From NCBI GenBank assembly GCA_031285695.1, contig JAITVR010000227.1:1-11744 (forward strand): DNA of 11,744 nt. The letters run 5' to 3'. This DNA is from Prevotellaceae bacterium. Lineage in GTDB: Bacteria; Bacteroidota; Bacteroidia; Bacteroidales; UBA932. The translations under genes and the position numbers were made by a program. Below are positions 6,917 to 11,744 of this stretch, piece by piece (the stretch's first letter is position 1; each line of letters starts with the position of its first letter). The notes beneath the pieces were generated by a model, which was not told the origin of the DNA, ran no database searches, and saw only the letters and a program-made list of their open reading frames with translations.

Positions 6917-7948
6917 ATGAAAACAAGAATAGAAAACCTGCTTTCCGAGGTCGAAGCATTTACCGCCGACAGCGCGCAAAAAGTGGAGGAATTTCGCATA
7001 AAAATGCTCGGAAAAAAGGGCGATTTAACCCTGCTTTTTGAAGAGTTCAAGCAAGTTTCGGGCGAAATGAAGCGCGAGCTTGGGCAAAAAATAAACGAGC
7101 TGAAAAATCGCGCACAAGGCAAAATAAACGAGCTGCGCGAAACGCTGGAAAACAGCAGCGCCACTACCCTATCGCTCGACAGCTCGCGCCCGGGAACCGC
7201 CGACAGCATGGGCACGCGCCACCCGGTGGCCGTGGTGCGCAACGAAATTTTGGACATCTTTTCGCGCCTTGGTTTTACCGTTGCCGAAGGTCCCGAAGTT
7301 GAGGACGATTGGCACGTTTTCGGCGCGCTTAACTTTCCGCCCGAGCACCCTGCGCGCGACATGCAGGACACCTTTTTTGTGGAAAAAAAAGAGGGCGAAG
7401 AAAATCCCATTTTGCTGCGCACGCACACCAGCAGCATACAGGTGCGCGCCATGCAAAAGCAGCAGCCGCCCATTCGCATCGTTTGCCCCGGGCGCGTTTA
7501 CCGCAACGAAGCCGTATCAGCACGCGCGCACTGCATGTTTCATCAGGTTGAAGGACTGTACGTTGACCAAAATGTTTCCTTTGCCGATTTGAAGCAAACG
7601 TTGCTTTACTTTGCCAAAGAATTATTTGGACAAAATGTCGAAATTCGTTTGCGCCCCTCATTTTTTCCCTTCACCGAGCCTTCGGCCGAAATGGACGTTT
7701 CGTGCAGCATTTGCGGCGGAAAAGGTTGTAACATTTGTAAAGGAACCGGCTGGCTCGAAGTTGGCGGCTGCGGCATGGTTGACCCCAACGTGCTCGAATC
7801 GTGCAACATCGACAGCAAAAAGTACAGCGGATTTGCCTTTGGCTTTGGCGTAGAGCGCATTGTAATGCTCAAGTATCAGGTGCGCGATTTGCGCCTGTAC
7901 TTTGAAAACGATGTGCGCTTTTTGAAGCAATTTGCGGCCGCCATTTAA
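6917..7948 (+). CDS. pheS: Phenylalanine--tRNA ligase alpha subunit
   Basis: Catalytic subunit of the cytosolic alpha2-beta2 phenylalanyl-tRNA synthetase, which charges tRNA-Phe using ATP. The protein is 343 aa, normal length. It has an N-terminal coiled-coil arm (about 1-90; EELRxxLGKKG-like KMLGKKGDLT at 30-38). The class II core follows: the HPARDMQDTFFV block (144-155), THTSSIQVRAM (169-179), motif 2 with GRVYRNEAVSARAHCMFHQVEG (192-213), FFPFTEPSAEMD (249-260) and motif 3 GFAFGFGVERIVMLKY (305-320). A CxxC-x4-CxxC cluster (Cys263, 266, 271, 274) lies between FFPFTEPSAEMD and motif 3. I recall this as usual for Bacteroidota PheS; metal binding is inferred. The beta subunit gene (pheT) is not adjacent, so the two subunits are encoded apart, as is common in this phylum. 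The ATG at 6917 gives the standard N-terminus. Confidence 0.98.
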   Translation: MKTRIENLLSEVEAFTADSAQKVEEFRIKMLGKKGDLTLLFEEFKQVSGEMKRELGQKINELKNRAQGKINELRETLENSSATTLSLDSSRPGTADSMGTRHPVAVVRNEILDIFSRLGFTVAEGPEVEDDWHVFGALNFPPEHPARDMQDTFFVEKKEGEENPILLRTHTSSIQVRAMQKQQPPIRIVCPGRVYRNEAVSARAHCMFHQVEGLYVDQNVSFADLKQTLLYFAKELFGQNVEIRLRPSFFPFTEPSAEMDVSCSICGGKGCNICKGTGWLEVGGCGMVDPNVLESCNIDSKKYSGFAFGFGVERIVMLKYQVRDLRLYFENDVRFLKQFAAAI

Positions 7949-7965
7949 CTGTTAAAACCTATCAT

Positions 7966-7988
7966 AAAACCGCTGGCTCGGCGTTTTT
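7966..7988 (+). terminator. Possible weak intrinsic terminator after pheS
   Basis: AAAA-C-CGC (7966-7973) can pair with GCG-TTTT (7981-7987) with one bulged C and a 7-nt loop, followed directly by T. The stem is short and only three pairs are G-C, so termination may be partial or absent. Confidence 0.35.
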
Positions 7989-8020
7989 AGACTGTGTAAT
8001 CAAAAAAGCATAGCCAAAAA

Positions 8021-8620
8021 TTGGTCGAAATTAGCGTAATAGAGCAGGTAGAAGGTTTTTACTCGTCGGCGTGGAGCAAGCTCCTCATTAGCGGAGGTAT
8101 TGTTTTTGCTGTACTCGTAATTATTTTACCGTTAATATTTTACGCCTTCAACTTTAAGCTGCTAAAGGCAAAGTTGGGCGAAAAATTTAACCTGCTAAAA
8201 CTTGAAACTGTAGCCGAATTGCGCAACCAAAATCGCGAGGAGTTGGCGCAGGTAAAGCAGGATTTTTACAACAAATCGCGCGCGCTCAAAAGCATGTCGC
8301 TGCACCTCGAAGCCAACTCGCTGCTCAAAGACAGAAAGGTGGAGCTGGCCGCCATGAACTACCTCGAAGCCATAAAAGGCTACCTGCACGGCAAGGATTT
8401 TGTAAACTTCAGATTGCTCGTTAATGCTTTGATTGATAAGTGTTTACCAAAACTAAATCAGCTTCAATTAGTCAATATTTTTAAGCGCATGGATACCAGC
8501 GAGGAGGAGTATTTTGCGGAGCTGAAAAAAATTGACCGCAGCGAGTACGCGCGGCAAGAAATTGTGGAACTGCGCCTGCAAATGGAAATGGTGGCCCCTG
8601 CCGAAATGGGCAAAGGTTAG
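8021..8620 (+). CDS. Unrecognised membrane-anchored coiled-coil protein
   Basis: I do not recognise this 199-aa protein. The only sensible start is the TTG at 8021: a TAA lies eight codons upstream (7997-7999), and the first in-frame ATG is about 90 codons in, after the membrane span. Residues 1-20 are polar. Residues 22-44 are a clear transmembrane helix (LISGGIVFAVLVIILPLIFYAFN). Residues 46-95 are charged and heptad-like (LKAKLGEKFNLLKLETVAELRNQ...), probably a coiled coil. Residues 96-145 resemble a TPR-like helical pair (AAMNYLEAIKGYLHGKDFVNFRLLVNALIDKC), and the tail is acidic and helical. It could be a scaffold anchored in the inner membrane with its long helical part in the cytoplasm (basic residues just after the span). 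It is 72 nt after pheS, with a weak hairpin between, and a strong hairpin follows it. Confidence 0.78.
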   Translation: MVEISVIEQVEGFYSSAWSKLLISGGIVFAVLVIILPLIFYAFNFKLLKAKLGEKFNLLKLETVAELRNQNREELAQVKQDFYNKSRALKSMSLHLEANSLLKDRKVELAAMNYLEAIKGYLHGKDFVNFRLLVNALIDKCLPKLNQLQLVNIFKRMDTSEEEYFAELKKIDRSEYARQEIVELRLQMEMVAPAEMGKG

Positions 8621-8644
8621 TAAACTTTTTTAACCATAAATAGC

Positions 8645-8689
8645 AAACGGACAAGGGCTTAATTTGTACCTTTGTCCGTTTACTTTTTT
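8645..8689 (+). terminator. Intrinsic terminator after the coiled-coil gene
   Basis: AAACGGACAA (8645-8654) pairs perfectly with TTGTCCGTTT (8672-8681) over 10 bp with a 17-nt loop, followed by AC and six T (8684-8689). It lies 25 nt after the stop codon. The loop and 3' arm also spell TACCTTTG (8667-8674), a -7-like match without a -33 partner. Confidence 0.65.
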
Positions 8690-8711
8690 ATAGGCTTAAC
8701 CACTTTAAGCC

Positions 8712-8804
8712 ACATGTTGTCATTGCGGGCTTGACCCGCAACCGTAGCTCGGCGAAGCCAATCCCCCGATTTGGAGATTCCGCGTCAAGCGCGGAATGAC
8801 ATGT
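8712..8804. repeat. REP/MITE-like dispersed palindromic element
   Basis: The element has inverted ends: ACATGT then TGTCATT (8712-8724) at the left and AATGACATGT (8795-8804) at the right. Each half carries its own hairpin. The left one is TTGCGGG (8723-8729) with CCCGCAA (8735-8741) and loop CTTGA. The right one is ATTCCGCG (8777-8784) with CGCGGAAT (8790-8797) and loop TCAAG, the reverse complement of the first loop. The centre contains GGCGAAGCC. I recognise this as a widespread intergenic repeat type whose translations appear as spurious HSALDAES and RVKPAMT peptides. There is no transposase and no coding capacity, so any mobilisation would be in trans. It sits in the 212-nt gap before the DUF2156 gene. 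Confidence 0.8.
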
Positions 8805-8832
8805 CCTTGGTCTTTGTTCTTTCTTCAAGCTA

Positions 8833-9741
8833 ATGCTAAACTTCAAAAAAATAGAGCTCAGCGATTTGCCAAAAATCCGAAGCGCGGTTGAAAAAACGGA
8901 GTACAAATCGTGCCAGCTTTCGGTTGGAAGCCTGTACTGCTTGGCCGAAAAATACGATACGCAGCTTTGCTTTGACGGCGATTTTTTGTTTGTAAAACAG
9001 GTCCGAAAAGAATTCGGAACGTGCTATTTTTTGCCCATTGGCACAGGAAATTTAGCCGAAGCGCTGCAAAAATTACAAGCGTACAACACCGAAAATTACG
9101 GCGGAAACCTTACGCTGTGGGGCATTGCCGATGATATGGTGGAGGATTTTCGCGCGGCAGGAAAGCCCTACGAAAGCGCCGAGCTAACTTCTGACCGCGA
9201 TTGGGCGGAGTACATTCACGCTGCACAAAACTTGCTTACGCTGCAAGGAAAACGCCTGCAGCCCAAGCGTAACGCGGTAAATCAGTTTAAGCGAAATTTT
9301 CCCGATTACCAATTTGAAAAAATTTCGGACGAAAATATGGCCGAGATTTTGGCCTTTCAGCAGCAGCAAATGGCCGAAAAAGATGAGGAGCTGGACGCCG
9401 CTTTGCAGGACGAAAATCGCGCCATTGAGCGCACTTTGAAGGATTTTAGAACAATTGGTTTGACGGGCGGCATTATTCGCGTTGAGGGAAAAATTCGCGC
9501 CTTTGCCATTGGCAGCCCCATCAACAAAGATTCGTTTGATATTCTGTTTGAAAAGGCGGAAAAAGATTTCAACGGAATTTACCAAGTGTTGGAGCAGGAG
9601 TTGATTAAAAATGAGCTGCAGCTATTCTCCTACATCAACCGCGAAGAGGATTTGGGAATTCCCGGCCTGCGCTTTGCCAAGCAAGGTTTGCAGCCCGATA
9701 TTTTGCTGATGAAATATACAGCAAAGCTAACTGCCAACTAA
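8833..9741 (+). CDS. DUF2156 family protein (phosphatidylglycerol lysyltransferase C-terminal-like, GNAT fold)
   Basis: A 302-aa soluble protein matching the Bacteroidota DUF2156 (LPG_synthase_C) pattern: N-terminal FKKIELSDLPKIRS, then SDRDWAEYIHAAQNLLTLQGKRLQPKRNAVNQFKRNFPDY (about 120-158), FRTIGLTGGIIRVEGKIRAFAIG (about 206-228) and a C-terminal SYINREEDLGIPGLRFAKQGLQPDILLMKY (about 268-297). The fold is a duplicated GNAT, and relatives transfer aminoacyl groups from aminoacyl-tRNA to lipids. This stand-alone soluble form lacks the membrane domain of MprF, and its substrate is not established. The ATG at 8833 gives the family N-terminus. It stands alone on its strand behind the palindromic element, and its 3' end overlaps a minus-strand small ORF by 15 nt. 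No clear promoter was seen. Confidence 0.9.
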   Translation: MLNFKKIELSDLPKIRSAVEKTEYKSCQLSVGSLYCLAEKYDTQLCFDGDFLFVKQVRKEFGTCYFLPIGTGNLAEALQKLQAYNTENYGGNLTLWGIADDMVEDFRAAGKPYESAELTSDRDWAEYIHAAQNLLTLQGKRLQPKRNAVNQFKRNFPDYQFEKISDENMAEILAFQQQQMAEKDEELDAALQDENRAIERTLKDFRTIGLTGGIIRVEGKIRAFAIGSPINKDSFDILFEKAEKDFNGIYQVLEQELIKNELQLFSYINREEDLGIPGLRFAKQGLQPDILLMKYTAKLTAN

Positions 9742-9831
9742 CTTTCTTTTGCGGTCGAAAAGATAAAAAGCAAGCCCTGTTACGCTGAATAGCACCAGCA
9801 AACAAATGTTTATGATAGTTAATCCGCTCAT
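9727..9831 (-). CDS. Tiny single-span membrane protein (34 aa)
   Basis: A small ORF opening with ATG at 9831 and closing with TAG at 9729-9727. It encodes 34 residues: a polar MSG, a hydrophobic stretch of about 20 (LTIINICLLVLFSVTGLAFY), then FDRKRKLVGS, whose positive charge predicts a cytoplasmic C-terminus. It begins 11 nt after the stop of the next small ORF upstream, consistent with a two-gene unit, and its last 15 nt are antisense to the end of the DUF2156 gene. I recognise no family. Size alone makes it uncertain, but a well-formed membrane span followed by a basic tail is more than chance usually gives. Confidence 0.45.
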   Translation of the reverse strand: MSGLTIINICLLVLFSVTGLAFYLFDRKRKLVGS

Positions 9832-9842
9832 GGCTACAGGTT

Positions 9843-10037
9843 TTAATCGTTAGGAAGAATAAGCACAGCAAGCACAATACCCACAAAAGCCGCGCCAAGG
9901 CCTATGGCAATGTTCGCTACGTTGTGTTCCCTTGCTCCGCTTAGCTGCTCAATAACAGTAGTAACCATTGGTACAATGGTTAGCCTGCTTACCAATTCAC
10001 TAAGTTTTTTTCGGCGTTCTCTCCCAAGAAATCTCAT
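9843..10037 (-). CDS. Small hypothetical membrane protein (64 aa)
   Basis: The ATG at 10037 opens a 64-codon frame. Residues 1-13 are strongly basic (RFLGRERRKKL), 14-35 could be amphipathic, and 42-61 form a membrane span (NIAIGLGAAFVGIVLAVLIL) with PND at the end. An internal ATG at 9968 would give a 41-residue form that keeps the span. No competing frame on the other strand explains the stretch. The start codon abuts a perfect TACTAC/GTAGTA palindrome containing TACCTTTG. It lies downstream of a strong terminator and so is probably transcribed separately from the VOC gene. No family recognised. Confidence 0.5.
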   Translation of the reverse strand: MRFLGRERRKKLSELVSRLTIVPMVTTVIEQLSGAREHNVANIAIGLGAAFVGIVLAVLILPND

Positions 10038-10052
10038 ACTACAAAGGTAGTA
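10037..10052 (-). promoter_or_regulatory. Palindrome with -7-like motif at the start of the 64-aa ORF
   Basis: On the minus strand TACTAC-CTTT-GTAGTA ends within the start codon (its last TA shares the AT region of ATG at 10037). The sequence TACCTTTG (10049-10042) fits TAnnTTTG, but no TTTG appears 19-21 bp upstream. If this is the promoter, the transcript would begin at or next to the start codon (leaderless), and the palindrome would be a natural operator. Speculative. Confidence 0.3.
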
Positions 10053-10061
10053 AAAATTTAT

Positions 10062-10090
10062 AAAAGCGGAATTTTGTGATTCCGCTTTTT
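10062..10090 (-). terminator. Strong intrinsic terminator after the VOC gene
   Basis: AAAAGCGGAAT (10062-10072) and ATTCCGCTTTT (10079-10089) form a perfect 11-bp stem with a 6-nt loop. On the minus strand it comes a few bases after the VOC stop codon and ends in TTTTAT and a further T-run. The plus strand also ends in a T-run, so it could work in both directions. Confidence 0.85.
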
Positions 10091-10094
10091 CGTT

Positions 10095-10493
10095 TTACGC
10101 CATTTTCAAAGGTGTATATAATTCTATCAAATTTTCTTCCGGGTCGCGCAAATGCACTACGCGAGCTCCCCAATCGGGCATGTCGGTTGGCTGGTTGACA
10201 AACGTAACGCCTTTTGTCAAAAGCAATTTGTACGTTTCGTCAACATTTTCAACCTCAAACGATACCATCATTTTTTCTCGGCAACCGGTCGGCAAACTTT
10301 TGTCCGCATTGCCAACAGCCGGCGCCATAAGGTCGGAGGTAAATATTGCCAAACCCTCAATGCCATCGGCAACTTTGAAGCTGCCGTAGCAGCCACCCAA
10401 ATTCCAAACTGCCTCCAAGCCAAGTTTTTCGGTGTAAAACTTAAAGCACTTCTCGTAGTCTTTGACTAATAATCGCACGTTGTTGAATTTCAT
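10095..10493 (-). CDS. VOC (glyoxalase/bleomycin-resistance fold) family protein
   Basis: A 132-aa protein with the paired beta-alpha-beta-beta-beta modules of the vicinal oxygen chelate superfamily: FNNVRLLVKDYEKCFKFYTEKLGLEAV (3-29) opens the first module, and VSFEVENVDETYKLLLTKGVTFV (77-99) and HLRDPEENLIELYTP (114-128) the second. Glu124 in LIELY is the conserved C-terminal metal ligand. The usual His positions at the start of each module are not His here (Asn5 and Met76), so metal binding and lyase activity are doubtful; a ligand-binding or resistance role is an alternative. The ATG at 10493 gives the standard N-terminus. It lies 33 nt after the AraC gene on the same strand, with a candidate promoter of its own in the gap, and is closed by a strong terminator. 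Confidence 0.88.
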   Translation of the reverse strand: MKFNNVRLLVKDYEKCFKFYTEKLGLEAVWNLGGCYGSFKVADGIEGLAIFTSDLMAPAVGNADKSLPTGCREKMMVSFEVENVDETYKLLLTKGVTFVNQPTDMPDWGARVVHLRDPEENLIELYTPLKMA

Positions 10494-10521
10494 ATCAAGT
10501 TATTTTGGTTTAATAATGGTG

Positions 10522-10529
10522 CAAAATTA
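10522..10529 (-). promoter_or_regulatory. Candidate -7 element for the VOC gene
   Basis: The minus strand reads TAATTTTG followed by CA, matching TAnnTTTG, with its first two bases inside the AraC stop codon. A start near 10516 would leave a leader of about 23 nt. No good -33 TTTG was found, so this is weak. Confidence 0.3.
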
Positions 10530-11315
10530 CACATTGTACTCATCAGCGTATGCGTAAAAAATCGACTTTTTTCGACGAAAATCGGTTGGCGTATCGCCCG
10601 TAAACAGCTTGAAATCTTTTGCAAGGTGCGTGTGGTCGTAGTATCCACACTCTAAGGCAATGGTTAAAAGGTCTTTGTGTGCAAACATTTGCATGTGTTG
10701 CAGAGCATTTTTGAAGCGAAATATTTTTGCAAACATTTTAGGGCTAACGCCAACAACCGATTTAAATTTACGTTCAAAGTGGCGCTGGCAAAGGCAAACA
10801 TCGGAGGCCACATCGGTAAGATTTAGCTGCCCTTTTTTGTGGCTAATTAAATCTACAGCGCGCACTATTTGTTTATCAAAATAGTATAAATTAGGAAGTT
10901 GCTTGATAAGAAATTGGTTGGTGTGAGCTATGATTTCAGCCACCGATTTTTTTTCGGGCAGCGCTTCATAAAATGATTTGTCGAACAAGGTTTCGAGCAG
11001 TGCCAATTCAGCGCTTTGGTTGGTAAGCTCGCTGATGGGCATGCGCGTAAAGGCGGCAAGTCCGGCAGGCCTGAAGCGGATACCGAACATTTGCGCAGAT
11101 GATGGATAATTTACCTCTACAAAAGAGGTCATTATGCCAAAAAGGTTAATGGACGAGTAGCCTTTTGTTTTGTCAATGGTAAAAATAATATCGGTGCAGC
11201 CATCGGGAAAAACTTTTGAGGTAATTTTGCTTTCAAAAAAACCATCGGCCACCCAATAGTTTTTCACCCAAGGTGTTAAGCGTATGTCCGGATTATACTC
11301 TTTGTAGTGGTACAT
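10527..11315 (-). CDS. AraC family transcriptional regulator
   Basis: A 262-aa DNA-binding regulator. The N-terminal region (1-140) has the pattern of AraC proteins with a DUF6597-like sensor domain: PWVKNYWVADG (15-25), VFPDGCTDIIFTID (35-48) and FGIRFRPAGLAAFT (77-90). The C-terminal AraC domain (about 150-250) contains helix-turn-helix 1 at 167-188 (LTDVASDVCLCQRHFERKFKSVVGVSP) and helix-turn-helix 2 at 216-240 (LLTIALECGYYDHTHLAKDFKLFTG), ending TPTDFRR. The ligand is unknown. It begins 6 nt after the GNAT stop and precedes the VOC gene by 33 nt, so it may control this short unit or simply be read through it. The ATG at 11315 is the only well-placed start. Confidence 0.93.
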   Translation of the reverse strand: MYHYKEYNPDIRLTPWVKNYWVADGFFESKITSKVFPDGCTDIIFTIDKTKGYSSINLFGIMTSFVEVNYPSSAQMFGIRFRPAGLAAFTRMPISELTNQSAELALLETLFDKSFYEALPEKKSVAEIIAHTNQFLIKQLPNLYYFDKQIVRAVDLISHKKGQLNLTDVASDVCLCQRHFERKFKSVVGVSPKMFAKIFRFKNALQHMQMFAHKDLLTIALECGYYDHTHLAKDFKLFTGDTPTDFRRKKSIFYAYADEYNV

Positions 11316-11321
11316 TCTTTG

Positions 11322-11744
11322 CTAATGGGAGCATTTTGCTATCGTTTTTCTGTAATCGCTGTCGCCTTTTTTTGTAAATCCGTTGCTGAGCAAGGTTTTT
11401 ATCGAAATAATATTTTCCTCGTCCGGGTCCGACGACATTTCTTTTCCGCCAATTTCCACAACTTTTTCTTCCAATAATTGAACAATTATTTTGCCAATTC
11501 CTTTGTTCAAAAACTCCTCTTCGCCAATCAGGTAGCCAATTTCGTAGGTGTGATTTTCTTGCGGAGTTTCGGCATATAAGTTGTTCCAAAAGGAAACATC
11601 GTAGGCGTTTTCCTCCAAATATTTTAGAAAAAAACAGTCGGCGTGAAGGCAGTAGCCAATTTTTCTATCGTGGTGGTAAACAATAAAGTGCTTCAAAAAA
11701 TTGTACTTTCCCTCGCGCTGGTCAACTTCATTCAGCCAATGCTC
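11322..11744 (-). CDS. GNAT family N-acetyltransferase, 5' end beyond the window
   Basis: The frame is open from the right edge of the window to the TAG at 11324-11322 (140 residues visible). An in-frame TTG at 11696 is not the true start, because upstream residues (EHWLNEVDQREGKYNFLKHFIV) continue the family pattern. The acetyl-CoA-binding part is clear: YEIGYLIGEEEFLNKGIGKIIVQLLEEKV, where the usual Q/RxxGxG/A loop reads as NKGIGK, followed by SSDPDEENIISIKTLLSNGFTKKG, the typical last helix and strand. It resembles the aminoglycoside 6'-N-acetyltransferase-like branch of GNATs, but the acceptor cannot be told. The AraC gene starts 6 nt downstream, which suggests co-transcription. Confidence 0.88.
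   Translation of the reverse strand, partial: EHWLNEVDQREGKYNFLKHFIVYHHDRKIGYCLHADCFFLKYLEENAYDVSFWNNLYAETPQENHTYEIGYLIGEEEFLNKGIGKIIVQLLEEKVVEIGGKEMSSDPDEENIISIKTLLSNGFTKKGDSDYRKTIAKCSH

Noticed and set aside
6917..7948. The cysteine cluster in PheS as a novel domain fusion.
   Set aside because: To my recollection CxxC-x4-CxxC at this place is common in Bacteroidota PheS, so it is a lineage trait and not a fusion.
8667..8674. TACCTTTG as a promoter for the DUF2156 gene.
   Set aside because: It forms part of the loop and 3' arm of a perfect terminator stem and has no TTTG at the required distance upstream.
8712..8804. The repeat as a single unit of a CRISPR array.
   Set aside because: Only one copy is present, with no regularly spaced repeats or spacers and no cas genes nearby.
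8688..8906. A 72-codon minus-strand reading frame containing CHSALDAES and RVKPAMT segments.
   Set aside because: It is the translation of the palindromic repeat plus the antisense of the DUF2156 start; such peptides are well-known artefacts of this repeat type.

Overview
The window looks like chromosomal core-genome DNA from a member of the Bacteroidota, most likely the Bacteroidales/Marinilabiliales side. The grounds are the cysteine-cluster type of PheS, a cyclophilin with a long insert before its last strands, a DUF2156 protein of the Bacteroides type, TAnnTTTG promoter-like motifs, A/T-rich leaders without clear Shine-Dalgarno sites, and a dispersed palindromic repeat whose translation gives the familiar spurious 'HSALDAES / RVKPAMT' peptides. 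The placement is inference; no rRNA is present.

Region 1 (1-5885, minus strand) is a compact, probably co-transcribed run. In transcription order it holds a patatin-POTRA-barrel outer-membrane phospholipase-like protein, a MATE/Wzx-type lipid-linked saccharide flippase starting at GTG 7 nt after the patatin stop, dUTPase (dut), and an exported TPR protein that starts at TTG and runs off the left edge. Three of the four proteins act at or beyond the inner membrane.

Region 2 (5886-8690, plus strand) diverges from region 1 across a 135-nt spacer with a candidate promoter on each strand and a short AT-rich 14-bp repeat. It holds an exported cyclophilin-type prolyl isomerase, pheS (phenylalanyl-tRNA synthetase alpha), and an unrecognised membrane-anchored coiled-coil protein, followed by a hairpin with a T-run.

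Region 3 (8691-9741) starts with a roughly 93-bp REP/MITE-like inverted-repeat element and continues with a plus-strand DUF2156 (phosphatidylglycerol lysyltransferase C-terminal-like) gene.

Region 4 (9727-11744, minus strand) holds a GNAT acetyltransferase open at the right edge, an AraC-family regulator, a VOC/glyoxalase-fold protein, a strong 11-bp hairpin terminator, and then two tiny single-span membrane ORFs. The smaller of these overlaps the 3' end of the DUF2156 gene.

I found no CRISPR array, transposase, tRNA, prophage, toxin-antitoxin or recognisable defence system. Most of the window is ordinary. The items most worth a second look are the tandem tiny membrane ORFs with a palindrome at the first start codon, the dispersed palindromic element, two families of short intergenic repeats, and the unnamed coiled-coil protein after pheS.
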